DNA of 48,746 nucleotides from Clostridia bacterium (GTDB lineage Bacteria > Bacillota > Clostridia > Oscillospirales > Acutalibacteraceae). How positions within the stretch are numbered: position 1 is the first letter of the stretch; every line of letters starts with the position of its first letter. A program made the position numbers and the translations under genes. Location of the stretch: NCBI GenBank assembly GCA_029007095.1, contig JAQXHF010000088.1:1-48746 (forward strand). Direction: 5' to 3'. The notes under the pieces are model-generated. The model saw only the letters and a list, made by a program, of their open reading frames with translations. It was not told the origin of the DNA and searched no databases. Below are positions 9,091-21,186 of this stretch, piece after piece.

Positions 9091-10157
9091 ACTTCCCATT
9101 TCTCCGCAGCAAGCTCAAAAAGTTTGTCGATAAGCTCTGAATACGGTATGCCCGAAGCCGCAAAAAGCTTGGGGTACATACTGATAGATGTAAATCCCGG
9201 AATCGTATTCGGCTCATTGAGCATTACTTTGCCGTCGCTCTCGCGGACAAAGAAATCCACTCTTGCAAGACCGCTGCAACCGAGCACCTTATACGCTCTG
9301 ACGGCGGCGGCGCGAACCTCCTCGATTTTCTCCTCGGAAATTCTCGCCGGGATATGCAGCTCGCTGGCGGGATTGACATATTTCGCCTCGTAATCGTAAA
9401 AATCCTTGCACGAAACTATTTCTCCGACGGTTGAAGCAACGGGATTTTCATTGCCGAGTACGGCGCACTCAACCTCTGAACCTACAACGGCCTCTTCAAG
9501 AACAATCTTATCGTCCTCTTTAAAAGCCTTTTCTACGGCTTCGGGAAGCTCTGAGCTATTCTCAGCTTTGCTTACGCCTACCGAAGATCCTGCGTTGGCA
9601 GGTTTTACAAATATGGGAAATCCGAGATATTCCCCGGCTTTTGCAAGCATTGAATTTTTGTTAACCTCATATTCACAACGGTTGAAAGCAAGCCACTTTG
9701 CCTGCGGAATTCCTGCGTTGTCCGCAAGAGAATTCGTAACCGCCTTATCCATACAGCAGGCGGAAGCCAGCATATCGCATCCTACAAACGGAATACCCGA
9801 AAGCTGCAAAAAGCCCTGTACGGTACCGTCCTCGCCGTTTTTGCCGTGAAGAACGGGGAAAGCTACATCTATTCTGATTTTTTCAACGCCGTTGCAACCG
9901 AAAACGAGAATGCCGTGGTCGCCGCGGTCGGGAGAAATTATAGCCTTTGTAAGATTTTCCTTATCATCAAGCCATTTGTCCTCAGGAAGCAGGGCGACAT
10001 CGCCGTCGTATTTAAACCAACTTCCGTCCTTGGTAATTCCGAGCATTATTATATTATATTTATCTTTGGGAACATTCTCGATGACCGATTTTGCCGAAAC
10101 GACAGACACATCGTGTTCGCTTGAAACGCCCCCGAAAAGAATCAGAGCATTCTTCAT
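9087..10157 (-). CDS. ddl: D-alanine--D-alanine ligase
   Basis: A 356-residue ATP-grasp ligase that makes the D-Ala-D-Ala dipeptide for peptidoglycan precursors. Motifs: LFGGVSSEHDVS at the N-terminus, PVLHGKNGEDGTVQG, the ATP-grasp glycine loop NAGSSVGVSKA, and the Mg-binding C-terminal stretch LNEPNTIPGFT. The active-site segment FYDYEAKY ends in Tyr, the residue found in D-Ala-specific ligases, whereas vancomycin-resistance D-lactate ligases of lactobacilli carry Phe there; that assignment is inference by motif. First gene of a ddl-ywiB-argS unit. Confidence 0.95.
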   Translation of the reverse strand: MKNALILFGGVSSEHDVSVVSAKSVIENVPKDKYNIIMLGITKDGSWFKYDGDVALLPEDKWLDDKENLTKAIISPDRGDHGILVFGCNGVEKIRIDVAFPVLHGKNGEDGTVQGFLQLSGIPFVGCDMLASACCMDKAVTNSLADNAGIPQAKWLAFNRCEYEVNKNSMLAKAGEYLGFPIFVKPANAGSSVGVSKAENSSELPEAVEKAFKEDDKIVLEEAVVGSEVECAVLGNENPVASTVGEIVSCKDFYDYEAKYVNPASELHIPARISEEKIEEVRAAAVRAYKVLGCSGLARVDFFVRESDGKVMLNEPNTIPGFTSISMYPKLFAASGIPYSELIDKLFELAAEKWEV

Positions 10158-10197
10158 TACAGTATTTCATCTCCGTTTGATGATTAAATTTCAGTAT

Positions 10198-10226
10198 ATG
10201 ATATCATATTATGCAGTTTAAGTCAA
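10198..10226 (-). promoter_or_regulatory. Promoter of ddl-ywiB-argS
   Basis: Minus-strand TTGACT (10221-10226) and TATCAT (10198-10203) with a 17-base spacer, about 40 bases before the ddl ATG. Confidence 0.6.
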
Positions 10227-10311
10227 CGCACGAGGCGCAAATAATACGAAAACATAAATAAAATCCGTCCTTTATATTTTTTAAAAAATCTCGATTTATT
10301 GCAAATAATTC

Positions 10312-10340
10312 GTGACAAAACTACATTTATATGATATAAT
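10312..10340 (+). promoter_or_regulatory. Promoter upstream of the pre-gyrB gene
   Basis: GTGACA (10312-10317) and TATAAT (10335-10340) with 17-base spacing, 50 bases before the start at 10391. It probably also transcribes gyrB and gyrA, which follow with very short gaps. Confidence 0.6.
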
Positions 10341-10390
10341 AAATCAATATTATTATAGTTATATATAATTACCGGAGGAGTATTGATTAT

Positions 10391-13266
<2,876 letters not shown>

Positions 13267-13283
13267 GAAAGGAGGCGCTTGCG

Positions 13284-15821
13284 TTGGCAAAAGAAATTAC
13301 ACATGATGACGAAAATTTCGTCCAAAACCTATCAGAAAGCAAAGTATATAATATAGACATAAACAAGGAAGTACGCAACGCTTTCCTCGACTATTCAATG
13401 TCGGTTATCGTTTCCCGTGCCCTGCCCGATGTACGCGACGGATTAAAACCCGTTCACCGCAGAATACTCTACACTATGTACGAGAACGGTCTTACTCCGG
13501 ACAAGGCTTACCGTAAATGCGCCGATACCGTCGGTTCGGTTCTCGGCCGATATCATCCGCACGGCGACGCTTCGGTTTATGACGCTATGGTTCGTCTTGC
13601 ACAGAGCTTCTCTATGAGATATATGCTCGTTGACGGTCACGGTAACTTCGGCTCTATCGACGGCGATCCGCCTGCCGCTTACCGTTACACGGAGTCGCGA
13701 ATGAGCAAAATGGCGCTCAAAATGCTTACCGATATCGACAAGGAAACTATCGACTTCGTACCTAACTATGACGACAGACTTAAAGAGCCTACGGTGCTTC
13801 CGTCAAGATTCCCGAACCTGCTCGTCAACGGTTCTATGGGTATTGCGGTAGGTATGGCTACCAACATTCCTCCGCACAATCTGCGCGAGGTCATAGACGG
13901 TATGTGCTGTCTTATCGACAATCCCGACGCGACTCTCGACGAGCTGATGGAGCATATCAAAGGCCCCGATTTCCCGACCTACGGCATAATTATGGGCAGA
14001 GCCGGCATCAGAGCCGCTTACGCCACGGGCAGAGGTAAGATTACCGTCCGTGCAAGGGCCGAGATAGTTGAAAAACCCAACGGCAGATTTGAAATTAAAA
14101 TCACGGAAATCCCCTATAATGTCAACAAAGCAAGGCTCATAGAGAGTATGGCCGAGCTTGTCAAGGACAAAAAAATCGAGGGAATTTCAGATATAAACGA
14201 CTATTCTTCAAGAAAGGGTATGCACATTTCGGTTGACCTCAAGCGTGACGCAAATCCGCAGGTCGTTCTCAATCAGCTTTACTCTTTCACTCAGCTTCAA
14301 TCAACATTCGGCGTTATAATGATAGCGCTTGTCAACGGCGAGCCGAAGCTGCTCACACTCAAAGAGATTTTACAGAACTATATTGATTTCCAGTTTGAGG
14401 TTGTTACAAGGCGCACACGCTATGACCTTAAAAAAGCTCAGGACAGAGCGCATATTTTGGAGGGCTTGCTTACCGCTCTCGATTTCATTGATGAGGTTAT
14501 CGCAATTCTGCGCTCATCAAAGAGTGTCAACGACGGTAAAATCGCTCTTATGGAGCGTTTCGGACTTGACGACATTCAGGCTCAGGCAATCGTTCAGATG
14601 CGTTTGGGACAGTTGACAGGTCTTGAAAGAATCAAAATCGAGGACGAGCTGAACGAGCTGAGAGCTAAGATTGCCGAATTTACCGAGCTTCTCTCCGACA
14701 GAATCAAGCTGCTCGGAGTTGTTAAGCAGGAGGCTCTCGAAATCTCCGATAAATACGGAGACGACCGCAGAACAGAAATTGTCAATGTTTCCGGCGAAGT
14801 CGATATTGAAGACCTTATCCCGGTTGAAGACTGCGTATTCACGCTGACCGATTTCGGATACATTAAGCGTATCCCTCAGGTTGAGTATCAGACTCAGCGC
14901 AGAGGCGGCAAGGGAATCAAGGGACTGACAAGGCGCGAGGACGACATTGTAAAAACAATGTTCACCGCCTCTACTCATGACCAGATAGCTTTCTTCACGA
15001 GCAAGGGCAGAACTTTCAAAATAAAAGGTTACGAAATTCCCGAAGGTTCAAGAACGAGCAAGGGTATGAACATTATAAATCTTCTGCCGCTTGAAGCCGA
15101 TGAAAAAATCACTTCTATGAACAGAATCATTGACGGTGACGAGCATAAATACATTTGTATGTTCACTCGCAACGGTATAATCAAGCGTTCAAGAGTTGAA
15201 GAATATCAGACCATAAGAAAAGGCGGCATAATCGCAATAAATCTTGACGAGGGCGACGAGCTTGCCTGGGTTAAGATGACGCGCGGCGACGAGGACCTTA
15301 TCGTTGCCACCAAGAAAGGTATGTGTATTCGCTTCAACGAGAATGACGCAAGACCTATCGGCAGAACCGCAAGAGGTGTTAAAGCAATCGAGCTTCGCGA
15401 GGGCGACGAGGTAGTAGGCGTTGCCGCCGTAACAGAGGGCAAAACTATCCTTACCGTCAGCGAAACAGGATACGGTCGCAGAAGCGAATTTTCAAATTAC
15501 AGACTTCAATCAAGAGGCGGCAAGGGACTTATCAACTACCACACGGAGGATTACGGAAATGTTGCCGCCGTTGCCGAGGTTGACGACAGCGAGGATATCA
15601 TTCTGATTGCTTCGGACGGTATAATCATCCGAATTCCGGCAGACGGTATCAGCACCTTTGCCCGTCCGTCAAAGGGCGTCAAGGTAATGAGAATCAGCGA
15701 GGGTGAAAGCGTTGTTTCGATGACTCCCGTTGCCAAGGAAGAAAGCGGCGAAGACTCCGCAGAGGAGGTCGGCGGCGAGGACAATACCGACGCCGAAGCT
15801 TCCGCGGACGCACAGGAATAA
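13284..15821 (+). CDS. gyrA: DNA gyrase subunit A
   Basis: Breakage-reunion subunit of gyrase (845 residues). The winged-helix region contains the catalytic tyrosine Tyr135 in YRYTESR. The C-terminal DNA-wrapping pinwheel carries the GyrA box QRRGGKG at 538-544, which separates gyrase from ParC. The tail after about residue 815 is an acidic stretch rich in Glu, Asp and Ala. Translation starts at TTG with AAAGGAGG eight bases upstream. In the quinolone region the sequence is HGDASVYD: Ala96 stands at the position of E. coli Ser83, while Asp100 matches Asp87. Confidence 0.97.
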   Translation: MAKEITHDDENFVQNLSESKVYNIDINKEVRNAFLDYSMSVIVSRALPDVRDGLKPVHRRILYTMYENGLTPDKAYRKCADTVGSVLGRYHPHGDASVYDAMVRLAQSFSMRYMLVDGHGNFGSIDGDPPAAYRYTESRMSKMALKMLTDIDKETIDFVPNYDDRLKEPTVLPSRFPNLLVNGSMGIAVGMATNIPPHNLREVIDGMCCLIDNPDATLDELMEHIKGPDFPTYGIIMGRAGIRAAYATGRGKITVRARAEIVEKPNGRFEIKITEIPYNVNKARLIESMAELVKDKKIEGISDINDYSSRKGMHISVDLKRDANPQVVLNQLYSFTQLQSTFGVIMIALVNGEPKLLTLKEILQNYIDFQFEVVTRRTRYDLKKAQDRAHILEGLLTALDFIDEVIAILRSSKSVNDGKIALMERFGLDDIQAQAIVQMRLGQLTGLERIKIEDELNELRAKIAEFTELLSDRIKLLGVVKQEALEISDKYGDDRRTEIVNVSGEVDIEDLIPVEDCVFTLTDFGYIKRIPQVEYQTQRRGGKGIKGLTRREDDIVKTMFTASTHDQIAFFTSKGRTFKIKGYEIPEGSRTSKGMNIINLLPLEADEKITSMNRIIDGDEHKYICMFTRNGIIKRSRVEEYQTIRKGGIIAINLDEGDELAWVKMTRGDEDLIVATKKGMCIRFNENDARPIGRTARGVKAIELREGDEVVGVAAVTEGKTILTVSETGYGRRSEFSNYRLQSRGGKGLINYHTEDYGNVAAVAEVDDSEDIILIASDGIIIRIPADGISTFARPSKGVKVMRISEGESVVSMTPVAKEESGEDSAEEVGGEDNTDAEASADAQE

Positions 15822-15878
15822 AATCAAACGAGATAAATATTATATAAAACAAATTTAAACGAAAAGGAGTGCGAAACT

Positions 15879-16283
15879 ATGAACATTGCCATCAGCGCAC
15901 ATGACGCCAAAAAGGAGCTTATGACTCAATTCTGCATTGCATACTGCGGTATTCTCAGCCGCCACAAGCTCTTTGCAACAGGCACAACAGGTAAATTGGT
16001 ATCAGAGGCCACAGGACTTGACATAAACTGCTTCCTCAGCGGAGAGCAGGGAGGCGACCAACAAATAGGTTCACTTATCGCCTGCAACGAAATAGATATG
16101 CTGCTGATTTTCAGCGATCCGCTTGATCCCAAAGAGCATGAGCCGAATGTATCAAGTCTGCTTCGTCTCTGCGATGTTCACAATGTACCCGCAGCGACAA
16201 ATATTGCAACCGCCGAGGCGCTTATACACAGTCTCGACAGAGGCGATCTTGACTGGCGCGATATCGTCAATCCCAAGCGTTGA
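15879..16283 (+). CDS. mgsA: Methylglyoxal synthase
   Basis: A 134-residue enzyme that converts dihydroxyacetone phosphate to methylglyoxal and phosphate, a glycolytic bypass used under phosphate limitation. It has the phosphate-binding TGTTGK (35-39), the signature GEQGGDQQIG with catalytic Asp60, FSDPLDPKEHEPNV and the conserved LLRLCDVHNVPAATN with His101. The length is close to the family norm (130-150). The ATG follows AAAAGGAG. It may be transcribed on from gyrA, since no terminator is visible in the 57-base gap. Confidence 0.95.
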   Translation: MNIAISAHDAKKELMTQFCIAYCGILSRHKLFATGTTGKLVSEATGLDINCFLSGEQGGDQQIGSLIACNEIDMLLIFSDPLDPKEHEPNVSSLLRLCDVHNVPAATNIATAEALIHSLDRGDLDWRDIVNPKR

Positions 16284-16304
16284 CATTGCTAAAATATATG
16301 CACC

Positions 16305-16330
16305 GCAATGCCGCCTAATGACGGCATTGC
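16305..16330 (+). other. Hairpin between mgsA and hisS
   Basis: GCAATGCCG (16305-16313) and CGGCATTGC (16322-16330) form a perfect 9-bp stem with an 8-base loop; flanking CACC and GGTG could extend it past a TTT bulge. Only TTT follows, so it is a weak terminator or attenuator at most. It is too small to be a T-box leader. Confidence 0.5.
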
Positions 16331-16369
16331 TTTGGTGCGGAGATTTTCATAATACTAAGGAGTTAATTT

Positions 16370-17725
16370 ATGGCGCTTATTACAAAGGCTGTAAAGGGAA
16401 CGCAGGATGTGCTTCCCTCCCAGAGCTACAAAAATCAATTTATTGAAAGCACCGTCATGAACATAGCTTCGGATTTCGGATTCAAAGAAATCCGTACGCC
16501 TGTTTTTGAACACACGGAGCTTTTTTCCCGTTCTGTCGGAGACACCACCGATGTAGTTCAGAAAGAAATGTATACATTTAACGATAAAGGCGGTCGCTCT
16601 ATAACCCTCAGACCGGAGGGTACGGCAGGAGCCGCAAGAGCTTTCCTTGAACACGGACTGACAAACGAACCGATGCCGCAAAAAGTAAGCTATGTGACCT
16701 CATGCTATCGCTATGAAAAACCGCAAACGGGCAGATTAAGAGAATTTCATCAGTTTGGCATTGAGTGCTACGGCACGGATTCTCCTGCCGCTGACGCCGA
16801 GGTTATAGCTCTCGGCAACGAGATTTTCGGTTTCCTCGGCATAGAGGAAATCCGCCTTGAAATAAACTCAATCGGCTGCCCGGAATGTCGCAAAAATTAT
16901 CACGCCGCATTAAAGGAGTATTTCACGGCAAGAGCGGACGAGCTTTGCCCGACCTGTCAGGAAAGGCTTGAACGAAATCCGATGCGAATTCTCGACTGCA
17001 AAAGTCCGATTTGCAAGGAAATAGCCGACGGAGCGCCCGTTATACTCGACTATCTTTGCGACGACTGCCGCGAACATTTTGACAAGGTTAAGAGCTATCT
17101 TGACGCTATGCTCATTTCTTATGAAGTTAATCCGCGAATCGTACGAGGACTCGATTACTATACGAGAACGGTTTTTGAATTTGTTTCTGACTCGATAGGC
17201 GCACAGGGAACCGTTTGCGGAGGCGGCAGATACGACGGTCTTATCGAGGAGCTTGGCGGCGGTCATGTTCCCGCTCTCGGCTTCGCAATGGGACTTGAAC
17301 GGCTTTTGCTTCTTCTCGACGCACAGGGAATCGAGCTTCCCGAAGACAAAAAATGCGATATCTATATCGCCAGCATAGGCGAGGCGGCTTCGCTTAAAGC
17401 GGCTTCGCTTGCCTTGGAGCTTCGACAGTCCGGCGTGAGCGCGCAGTTTGATGTGGTCGGTCGTTCCGTAAAAGCGCAGATGAAATATGCCGATAAAATC
17501 GGTGCGTCATTTACTGCGGTTCTCGGTGATGATGACTTGCAGGCAAATGCGGTCAAAGTGAAAAATATGGAAAGCGGAGAAACAACCGAGCTTTCCCTCG
17601 ACGAATTTACAGACTCCTTTATGAATATGACGCTTCAACTCGCAGCCTCGCGGCTTCAAGACGCCGCAAGCGCAGGAGACGATTTCGATATCTCGTCAAT
17701 TTTGGGAAGTCTCGGTAATTTATAA
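16370..17725 (+). CDS. hisS: Histidyl-tRNA synthetase
   Basis: Class II synthetase for tRNA-His (451 residues). The N-terminus KGTQDVLP, motif 2 with YRYEKPQTGRLREFHQFGIE, the histidine-specific RGLDYYTRTVFE and the CGGGRYDGLI segment are all intact, followed by motif 3 (ALGFAMGLERLLLLL) and an alpha/beta anticodon-binding domain. The C-terminus runs about 25 residues past the usual end with a helical, Ala-rich tail. AAGGAG precedes the ATG. The hisS-aspS order is common in Firmicutes and the gap to aspS is 29 bases. Confidence 0.96.
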   Translation: MALITKAVKGTQDVLPSQSYKNQFIESTVMNIASDFGFKEIRTPVFEHTELFSRSVGDTTDVVQKEMYTFNDKGGRSITLRPEGTAGAARAFLEHGLTNEPMPQKVSYVTSCYRYEKPQTGRLREFHQFGIECYGTDSPAADAEVIALGNEIFGFLGIEEIRLEINSIGCPECRKNYHAALKEYFTARADELCPTCQERLERNPMRILDCKSPICKEIADGAPVILDYLCDDCREHFDKVKSYLDAMLISYEVNPRIVRGLDYYTRTVFEFVSDSIGAQGTVCGGGRYDGLIEELGGGHVPALGFAMGLERLLLLLDAQGIELPEDKKCDIYIASIGEAASLKAASLALELRQSGVSAQFDVVGRSVKAQMKYADKIGASFTAVLGDDDLQANAVKVKNMESGETTELSLDEFTDSFMNMTLQLAASRLQDAASAGDDFDISSILGSLGNL

Positions 17726-17754
17726 GAAAATACATCTGAAAGGATATGAAATAA

Positions 17755-19539
17755 ATGGATTTTATGACAGGCTTAAAGCGAACCGACTATTGCGGTGACC
17801 TCCGTCTTGCAGACGCCGGAAAAGAAGTTACCGTTGCCGGTTGGGTTCAGCGTCAGCGTGACCTCGGTGCGCTTATTTTCATTGACTTGCGTGACCGTAC
17901 AGGTATTGTTCAGTTAGCTTTTGACGAAAATACCGATAAGGATATTTTCGACAAGGCATTTACAGCCAGAAGCGAATTTGTACTGATGGCAAAGGGAATC
18001 GTTCGTGAGCGTTCCTCAAAAAACAAGGATATCCCGACGGGCGATATTGAGATTGATGTCAAGGATTTGCGTGTACTCGGCAAGAGCGAAACACCGCCGT
18101 TTGAGATAGTTGAAAACTGCCAGACTGCCGAAGCTACAAGGCTCAAATACCGCTATCTTGATTTGCGCCGTCCCGATTTACAGAGAAACATCATCATGCG
18201 CCATAAAATATGCAAAATAACCCGTGATTATTTTGATGAGAACGGCTTTATCGAGATTGAAACGCCTATGCTGATGCGTTCAACGCCGGAGGGCGCGCGC
18301 GATTTCCTCGTTCCGAGCCGAATTCATAACGGCAGTTTCTATGCTTTGCCGCAGTCTCCTCAGCTTTACAAACAGCTTTCAATGGTTGCCGGATTTGACA
18401 GATATATGCAGATTGCGCGTTGCTTCCGCGACGAGGATTTGCGCGCCGACCGTCAGCCGGAATTCACACAGATAGATATCGAAATGTCCTTTGTCGATAT
18501 GGAAGATGTACTCGCTATCGGTGAGGGATATATGCAGAGAGTTTTCAAAGAAGCTCTCGGTATTGATATTCAGCTTCCGCTTCCCCGACTTACATATAAG
18601 GAAGCCATGGAGCGTTACGGCTCGGACAAACCCGACACCCGCTACGGTATGGAGCTTTATAACCTCAGCGATATCGTTAAGGATTGCGGATTCGGCGTTT
18701 TTGCTTCGGCAGTAGCCGCAGGCGGTTCGGTAAGAGGCTTTACAGCTAAAAATGCGGTTAAAACTCTTACCAGAAAAGAGATTGACAAGCTCACCGATTC
18801 GGCAAAGGGAAGCGGCGCTAAGGGACTTGCATGGGCTCGTCTTAACGAGGACGGCACAGTTTCCTCATCATTTGCAAAGTTCCTCACCGATGAGGAAAAC
18901 AAGGCTATTCTTGACAGAGCCGGCGCAGAACCGGGCGATGTAGTCCTCATTGTCGGTGATGTTAAAAATTCAATCGTATTCAATGTACTCGGCGCGCTCC
19001 GTCAGGAGGTTGCAAAGAAGCTTGATATCATTCCTAAGGATAAGTACAATCTTCTCTGGATTACGGAGTTCCCGTTCTTCGATTGGGACGAGGACAGCAA
19101 GACCTGGGTTGCAATGCATCATCCGTTTACGGCTCCGATGGACGAGTGCCTCGATTATCTCGAAACGGACAAGGCAAATGTCAGAGCAAAGGCTTACGAC
19201 CTTGTACTCAACGGCATAGAGTTAAGCTCAGGCTCAATCCGTATAACAAACCCGGATTTGCAAAAGAGAATCTTTGCGCTTCTCGGACTTACCGAGGAAG
19301 AATCGAAAGAAAAATTCGGCTTCCTGCTTGACGCGTTCCGCTTCGGTGCGCCGCCGCACGGCGGAATGGGTATCGGTCTTGACCGACTTGTAATGCAGCT
19401 TCTCGGCTGTGACAGCCTTAGAGATGTAATCGCATATCCAAAGGTTCAGAATGCAAGCGAGCTTATGACCGAATGTCCGTCAGAGGTTGACAAAGATCAG
19501 CTTGACCTGCTCGGCATTACCGTAACAAATAAAGAATAA
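17755..19539 (+). CDS. aspS: Aspartyl-tRNA synthetase (bacterial type)
   Basis: Class IIb synthetase (594 residues) charging tRNA-Asp. It opens with an OB-fold anticodon-binding domain (VTVAGWVQRQRDLGALIFIDLRDR). Motif 2 follows (CFRDEDLRADRQPEFTQID). The bacterial GAD insertion lies at about residues 290-420, and motif 3 is GAPPHGGMGIGLDRL. Length is typical. Whether it also charges tRNA-Asn cannot be decided here. It shares a transcription unit with hisS and is followed by a strong terminator. Confidence 0.96.
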   Translation: MDFMTGLKRTDYCGDLRLADAGKEVTVAGWVQRQRDLGALIFIDLRDRTGIVQLAFDENTDKDIFDKAFTARSEFVLMAKGIVRERSSKNKDIPTGDIEIDVKDLRVLGKSETPPFEIVENCQTAEATRLKYRYLDLRRPDLQRNIIMRHKICKITRDYFDENGFIEIETPMLMRSTPEGARDFLVPSRIHNGSFYALPQSPQLYKQLSMVAGFDRYMQIARCFRDEDLRADRQPEFTQIDIEMSFVDMEDVLAIGEGYMQRVFKEALGIDIQLPLPRLTYKEAMERYGSDKPDTRYGMELYNLSDIVKDCGFGVFASAVAAGGSVRGFTAKNAVKTLTRKEIDKLTDSAKGSGAKGLAWARLNEDGTVSSSFAKFLTDEENKAILDRAGAEPGDVVLIVGDVKNSIVFNVLGALRQEVAKKLDIIPKDKYNLLWITEFPFFDWDEDSKTWVAMHHPFTAPMDECLDYLETDKANVRAKAYDLVLNGIELSSGSIRITNPDLQKRIFALLGLTEEESKEKFGFLLDAFRFGAPPHGGMGIGLDRLVMQLLGCDSLRDVIAYPKVQNASELMTECPSEVDKDQLDLLGITVTNKE

Positions 19540-19545
19540 CAAAAC

Positions 19546-19584
19546 AGCGGTAAATTTGTTTAAAAAGCTTACAAATTTACCGCT
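19546..19584 (+). terminator. Terminator after aspS
   Basis: AGCGGTAAATTTGT (19546-19559) pairs perfectly with 19571-19584, a 14-bp stem with an 11-base loop followed by a T-rich stretch (ATATCTTTT). Some read-through into the small gene 30 bases on is likely, as no separate promoter was found. Confidence 0.75.
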
Positions 19585-19613
19585 ATATCTTTTAATTGCA
19601 GGGGGATGCAAAA

Positions 19614-19829
19614 ATGAAAATCTATTCAGTAGACAGAATCGAAAACAATGTTGCCGTATGCGAATGTGAGTCGGAGATAATCAAAATACCGACTTCTCAG
19701 CTTCCGTCCGGCACACGCGAGGGCGATTTGCTCGGCAAGACCGATTCGGGTTTCATCGCTCTGCCCGATGAAACGGCGCAAAAGAAAAAATCACTTTTTG
19801 AACTGCAAAAAAGCCTTTTCAAAAAGTGA
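19614..19829 (+). CDS. DUF3006 family small protein
   Basis: A 71-residue protein beginning MKIYSVDRIENNVAVCE, the usual opening of DUF3006 proteins, followed by the PTSQLPSGTREGDLL segment also typical of the family. These are small beta-rich proteins of unknown function. The ATG at 19614 follows AGGGGG with proper spacing; an in-frame TTG further up is not needed. The C-terminal codons lie inside a 12-bp inverted repeat that reads as a terminator for the convergent gene, so its last residues (SLFELQKSLFKK) are constrained by DNA structure. Confidence 0.8.
   Translation: MKIYSVDRIENNVAVCECESEIIKIPTSQLPSGTREGDLLGKTDSGFIALPDETAQKKKSLFELQKSLFKK
19791..19829 (-). terminator. Terminator of the znu/flavin reductase unit, inside the DUF3006 coding end
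   Basis: TCACTTTTTGAA (19791-19802) and TTCAAAAAGTGA (19818-19829) form a perfect 12-bp stem. Read on the minus strand it is followed directly by TTTTTTCTTTT, a good intrinsic terminator for the gene ending at 19845. The inverted repeat includes the TGA stop of the plus-strand gene. Confidence 0.7.
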
Positions 19830-19844
19830 CTTTCATAATTATGT

Positions 19845-20342
19845 TTATGCCTGCAATATTTCTTTTATCTCTCCGACATAGACATAGTGATAATCGCCGT
19901 TTGCGTAATTTTCCTCTATATCCTTATCAATAAATCCCGAATTATCCAATTTTTGCACAGCGATTTTTTTACATTTAATAACAAGACGAGCTTCGGCGGG
20001 ATACACCGCGTCGCCGTCAAACACTCCCGTCAATCCGGCAAGCTGCATTTTATCGCAGTCTCTGCCGGATTTTCTGCCGCAAATACGAAGCGCCTGCTTA
20101 TATTCACCGTCAAAAAAGCTGAGAGTAAAGTAATCGCTTGCGTCAATAAACTCCTTGGTGTAGCGCTGAGGACGGACAAAAACAAAAACTACATCTTTTC
20201 CCCACAGTTCGCCTATTCCGCCCCAGCTAACCGTCATTCCGTTCCATTTACCGGCCTCTCCGGCGCTGAGTAACGCCCAGTCGTCCGATATCAGCTTGAC
20301 AGGATTTTCCTTTAACTCTCTGATATTTTCAAGTTTTTTCAT
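19845..20342 (-). CDS. Flavin reductase-like FMN-binding split-barrel protein
   Basis: A 165-residue protein of the flavin reductase-like (split barrel) family. The pattern ENPVKLISDDWALLSAG, then WNGMTVSWGGIGELWGK, VFVRPQRYT and YFTLSFF is typical of small clostridial members. Such proteins bind FMN and some reduce flavins with NAD(P)H; the exact reaction is unknown. The ATG at 20340-20342 follows GAGGTGA; a GTG nine bases further up lies inside that ribosome site and is unlikely. It starts 19 bases after znuB on the same strand and appears to be the last gene of the zinc unit. Confidence 0.85.
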   Translation of the reverse strand: MKKLENIRELKENPVKLISDDWALLSAGEAGKWNGMTVSWGGIGELWGKDVVFVFVRPQRYTKEFIDASDYFTLSFFDGEYKQALRICGRKSGRDCDKMQLAGLTGVFDGDAVYPAEARLVIKCKKIAVQKLDNSGFIDKDIEENYANGDYHYVYVGEIKEILQA

Positions 20343-20361
20343 TGAATTCACCTCAGTAATA

Positions 20362-21186
20362 TTATGAAATTTTCTTTTTTATCATTCCGAATACCGAGAA
20401 AAGAAGAAACGCTGCGGTATTGACCGCGACAACGCTTGCTCCTGCCGGTAATGAAAACGCGAATGAAATGCACAGTCCCGTAAAAAAGCAAACCACCGAA
20501 TCAATCGCCGCCGTGATAACCACGCTTTTAAAGGTTTTGCAAACTCGCATCGCCGTCAATGCCGGGAATATAACAAGGCTCGAAATAAGCATCGCGCCCA
20601 TCATTCTCATACCTATAACTATCGTTATCGCAGTAAGCAGGGCAATCATTGTATTATAAACGCCCGTTCTCGTGCCTGTCGCCCGCGCAAAGCTCTCGTC
20701 AAAGGTCACGGCAAAAATTTTATTGTAAAATACGGCATACAGCGTCAGAACGAATACCGAAAGCACAATACTGACGATAACATCGGCGTCGCTCATAGCC
20801 AAAATACTGCCGAACATATATCCGTTGACATCGGAATTAAGTCCCGTAGTCACAGAGGTTACAAGTACGCCTATTGCAAGCGACGCGCTCGATATCAAAG
20901 CTATTGCCGCGTCGCCTTTTATCTTGCTGTTTTCGCTTATCCTGAGCAGAAGAAACGCCGCAACCACTACAACCGGGACAGAAACGGCAAGCGGAGCAAC
21001 ATTCATTGCGAGCGCAACGCAAAGCGCGCCGAATCCGACATGGGAAAGTCCGTCGCCTATCATCGAATATCGTTTAAGCACGAGAGTTATTCCGAGCAAC
21101 GCCGCGCACAATGCGACAAGAACGCCGACAATTATTGCACGGACCATAAATCCGTATGAAAACATCTGAACAAGTATATCAAGCAT
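20362..21186 (-). CDS. znuB: Zinc (metal) ABC transporter permease
   Basis: A 274-residue membrane protein of the ABC-3 family with about eight hydrophobic segments. Family segments include YSMIGDGLSHVGFGALCVAL and the VIGMRMMGAMLISSLVIFPALTA helix pair that contacts the ATPase. It overlaps the znuC end by 8 bases, with GGAGG inside znuC. With ZnuA and ZnuC it forms a high-affinity Zn(II) importer; a manganese substrate is less likely given the Zur-like regulator and His-rich ZnuA. Confidence 0.93.
   Translation of the reverse strand: MLDILVQMFSYGFMVRAIIVGVLVALCAALLGITLVLKRYSMIGDGLSHVGFGALCVALAMNVAPLAVSVPVVVVAAFLLLRISENSKIKGDAAIALISSASLAIGVLVTSVTTGLNSDVNGYMFGSILAMSDADVIVSIVLSVFVLTLYAVFYNKIFAVTFDESFARATGTRTGVYNTMIALLTAITIVIGMRMMGAMLISSLVIFPALTAMRVCKTFKSVVITAAIDSVVCFFTGLCISFAFSLPAGASVVAVNTAAFLLFSVFGMIKKKIS

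Noticed and set aside
16284..16369. T-box leader ahead of hisS
   Set aside because: The gap is only 86 bases and holds a single hairpin without the T-box sequence.
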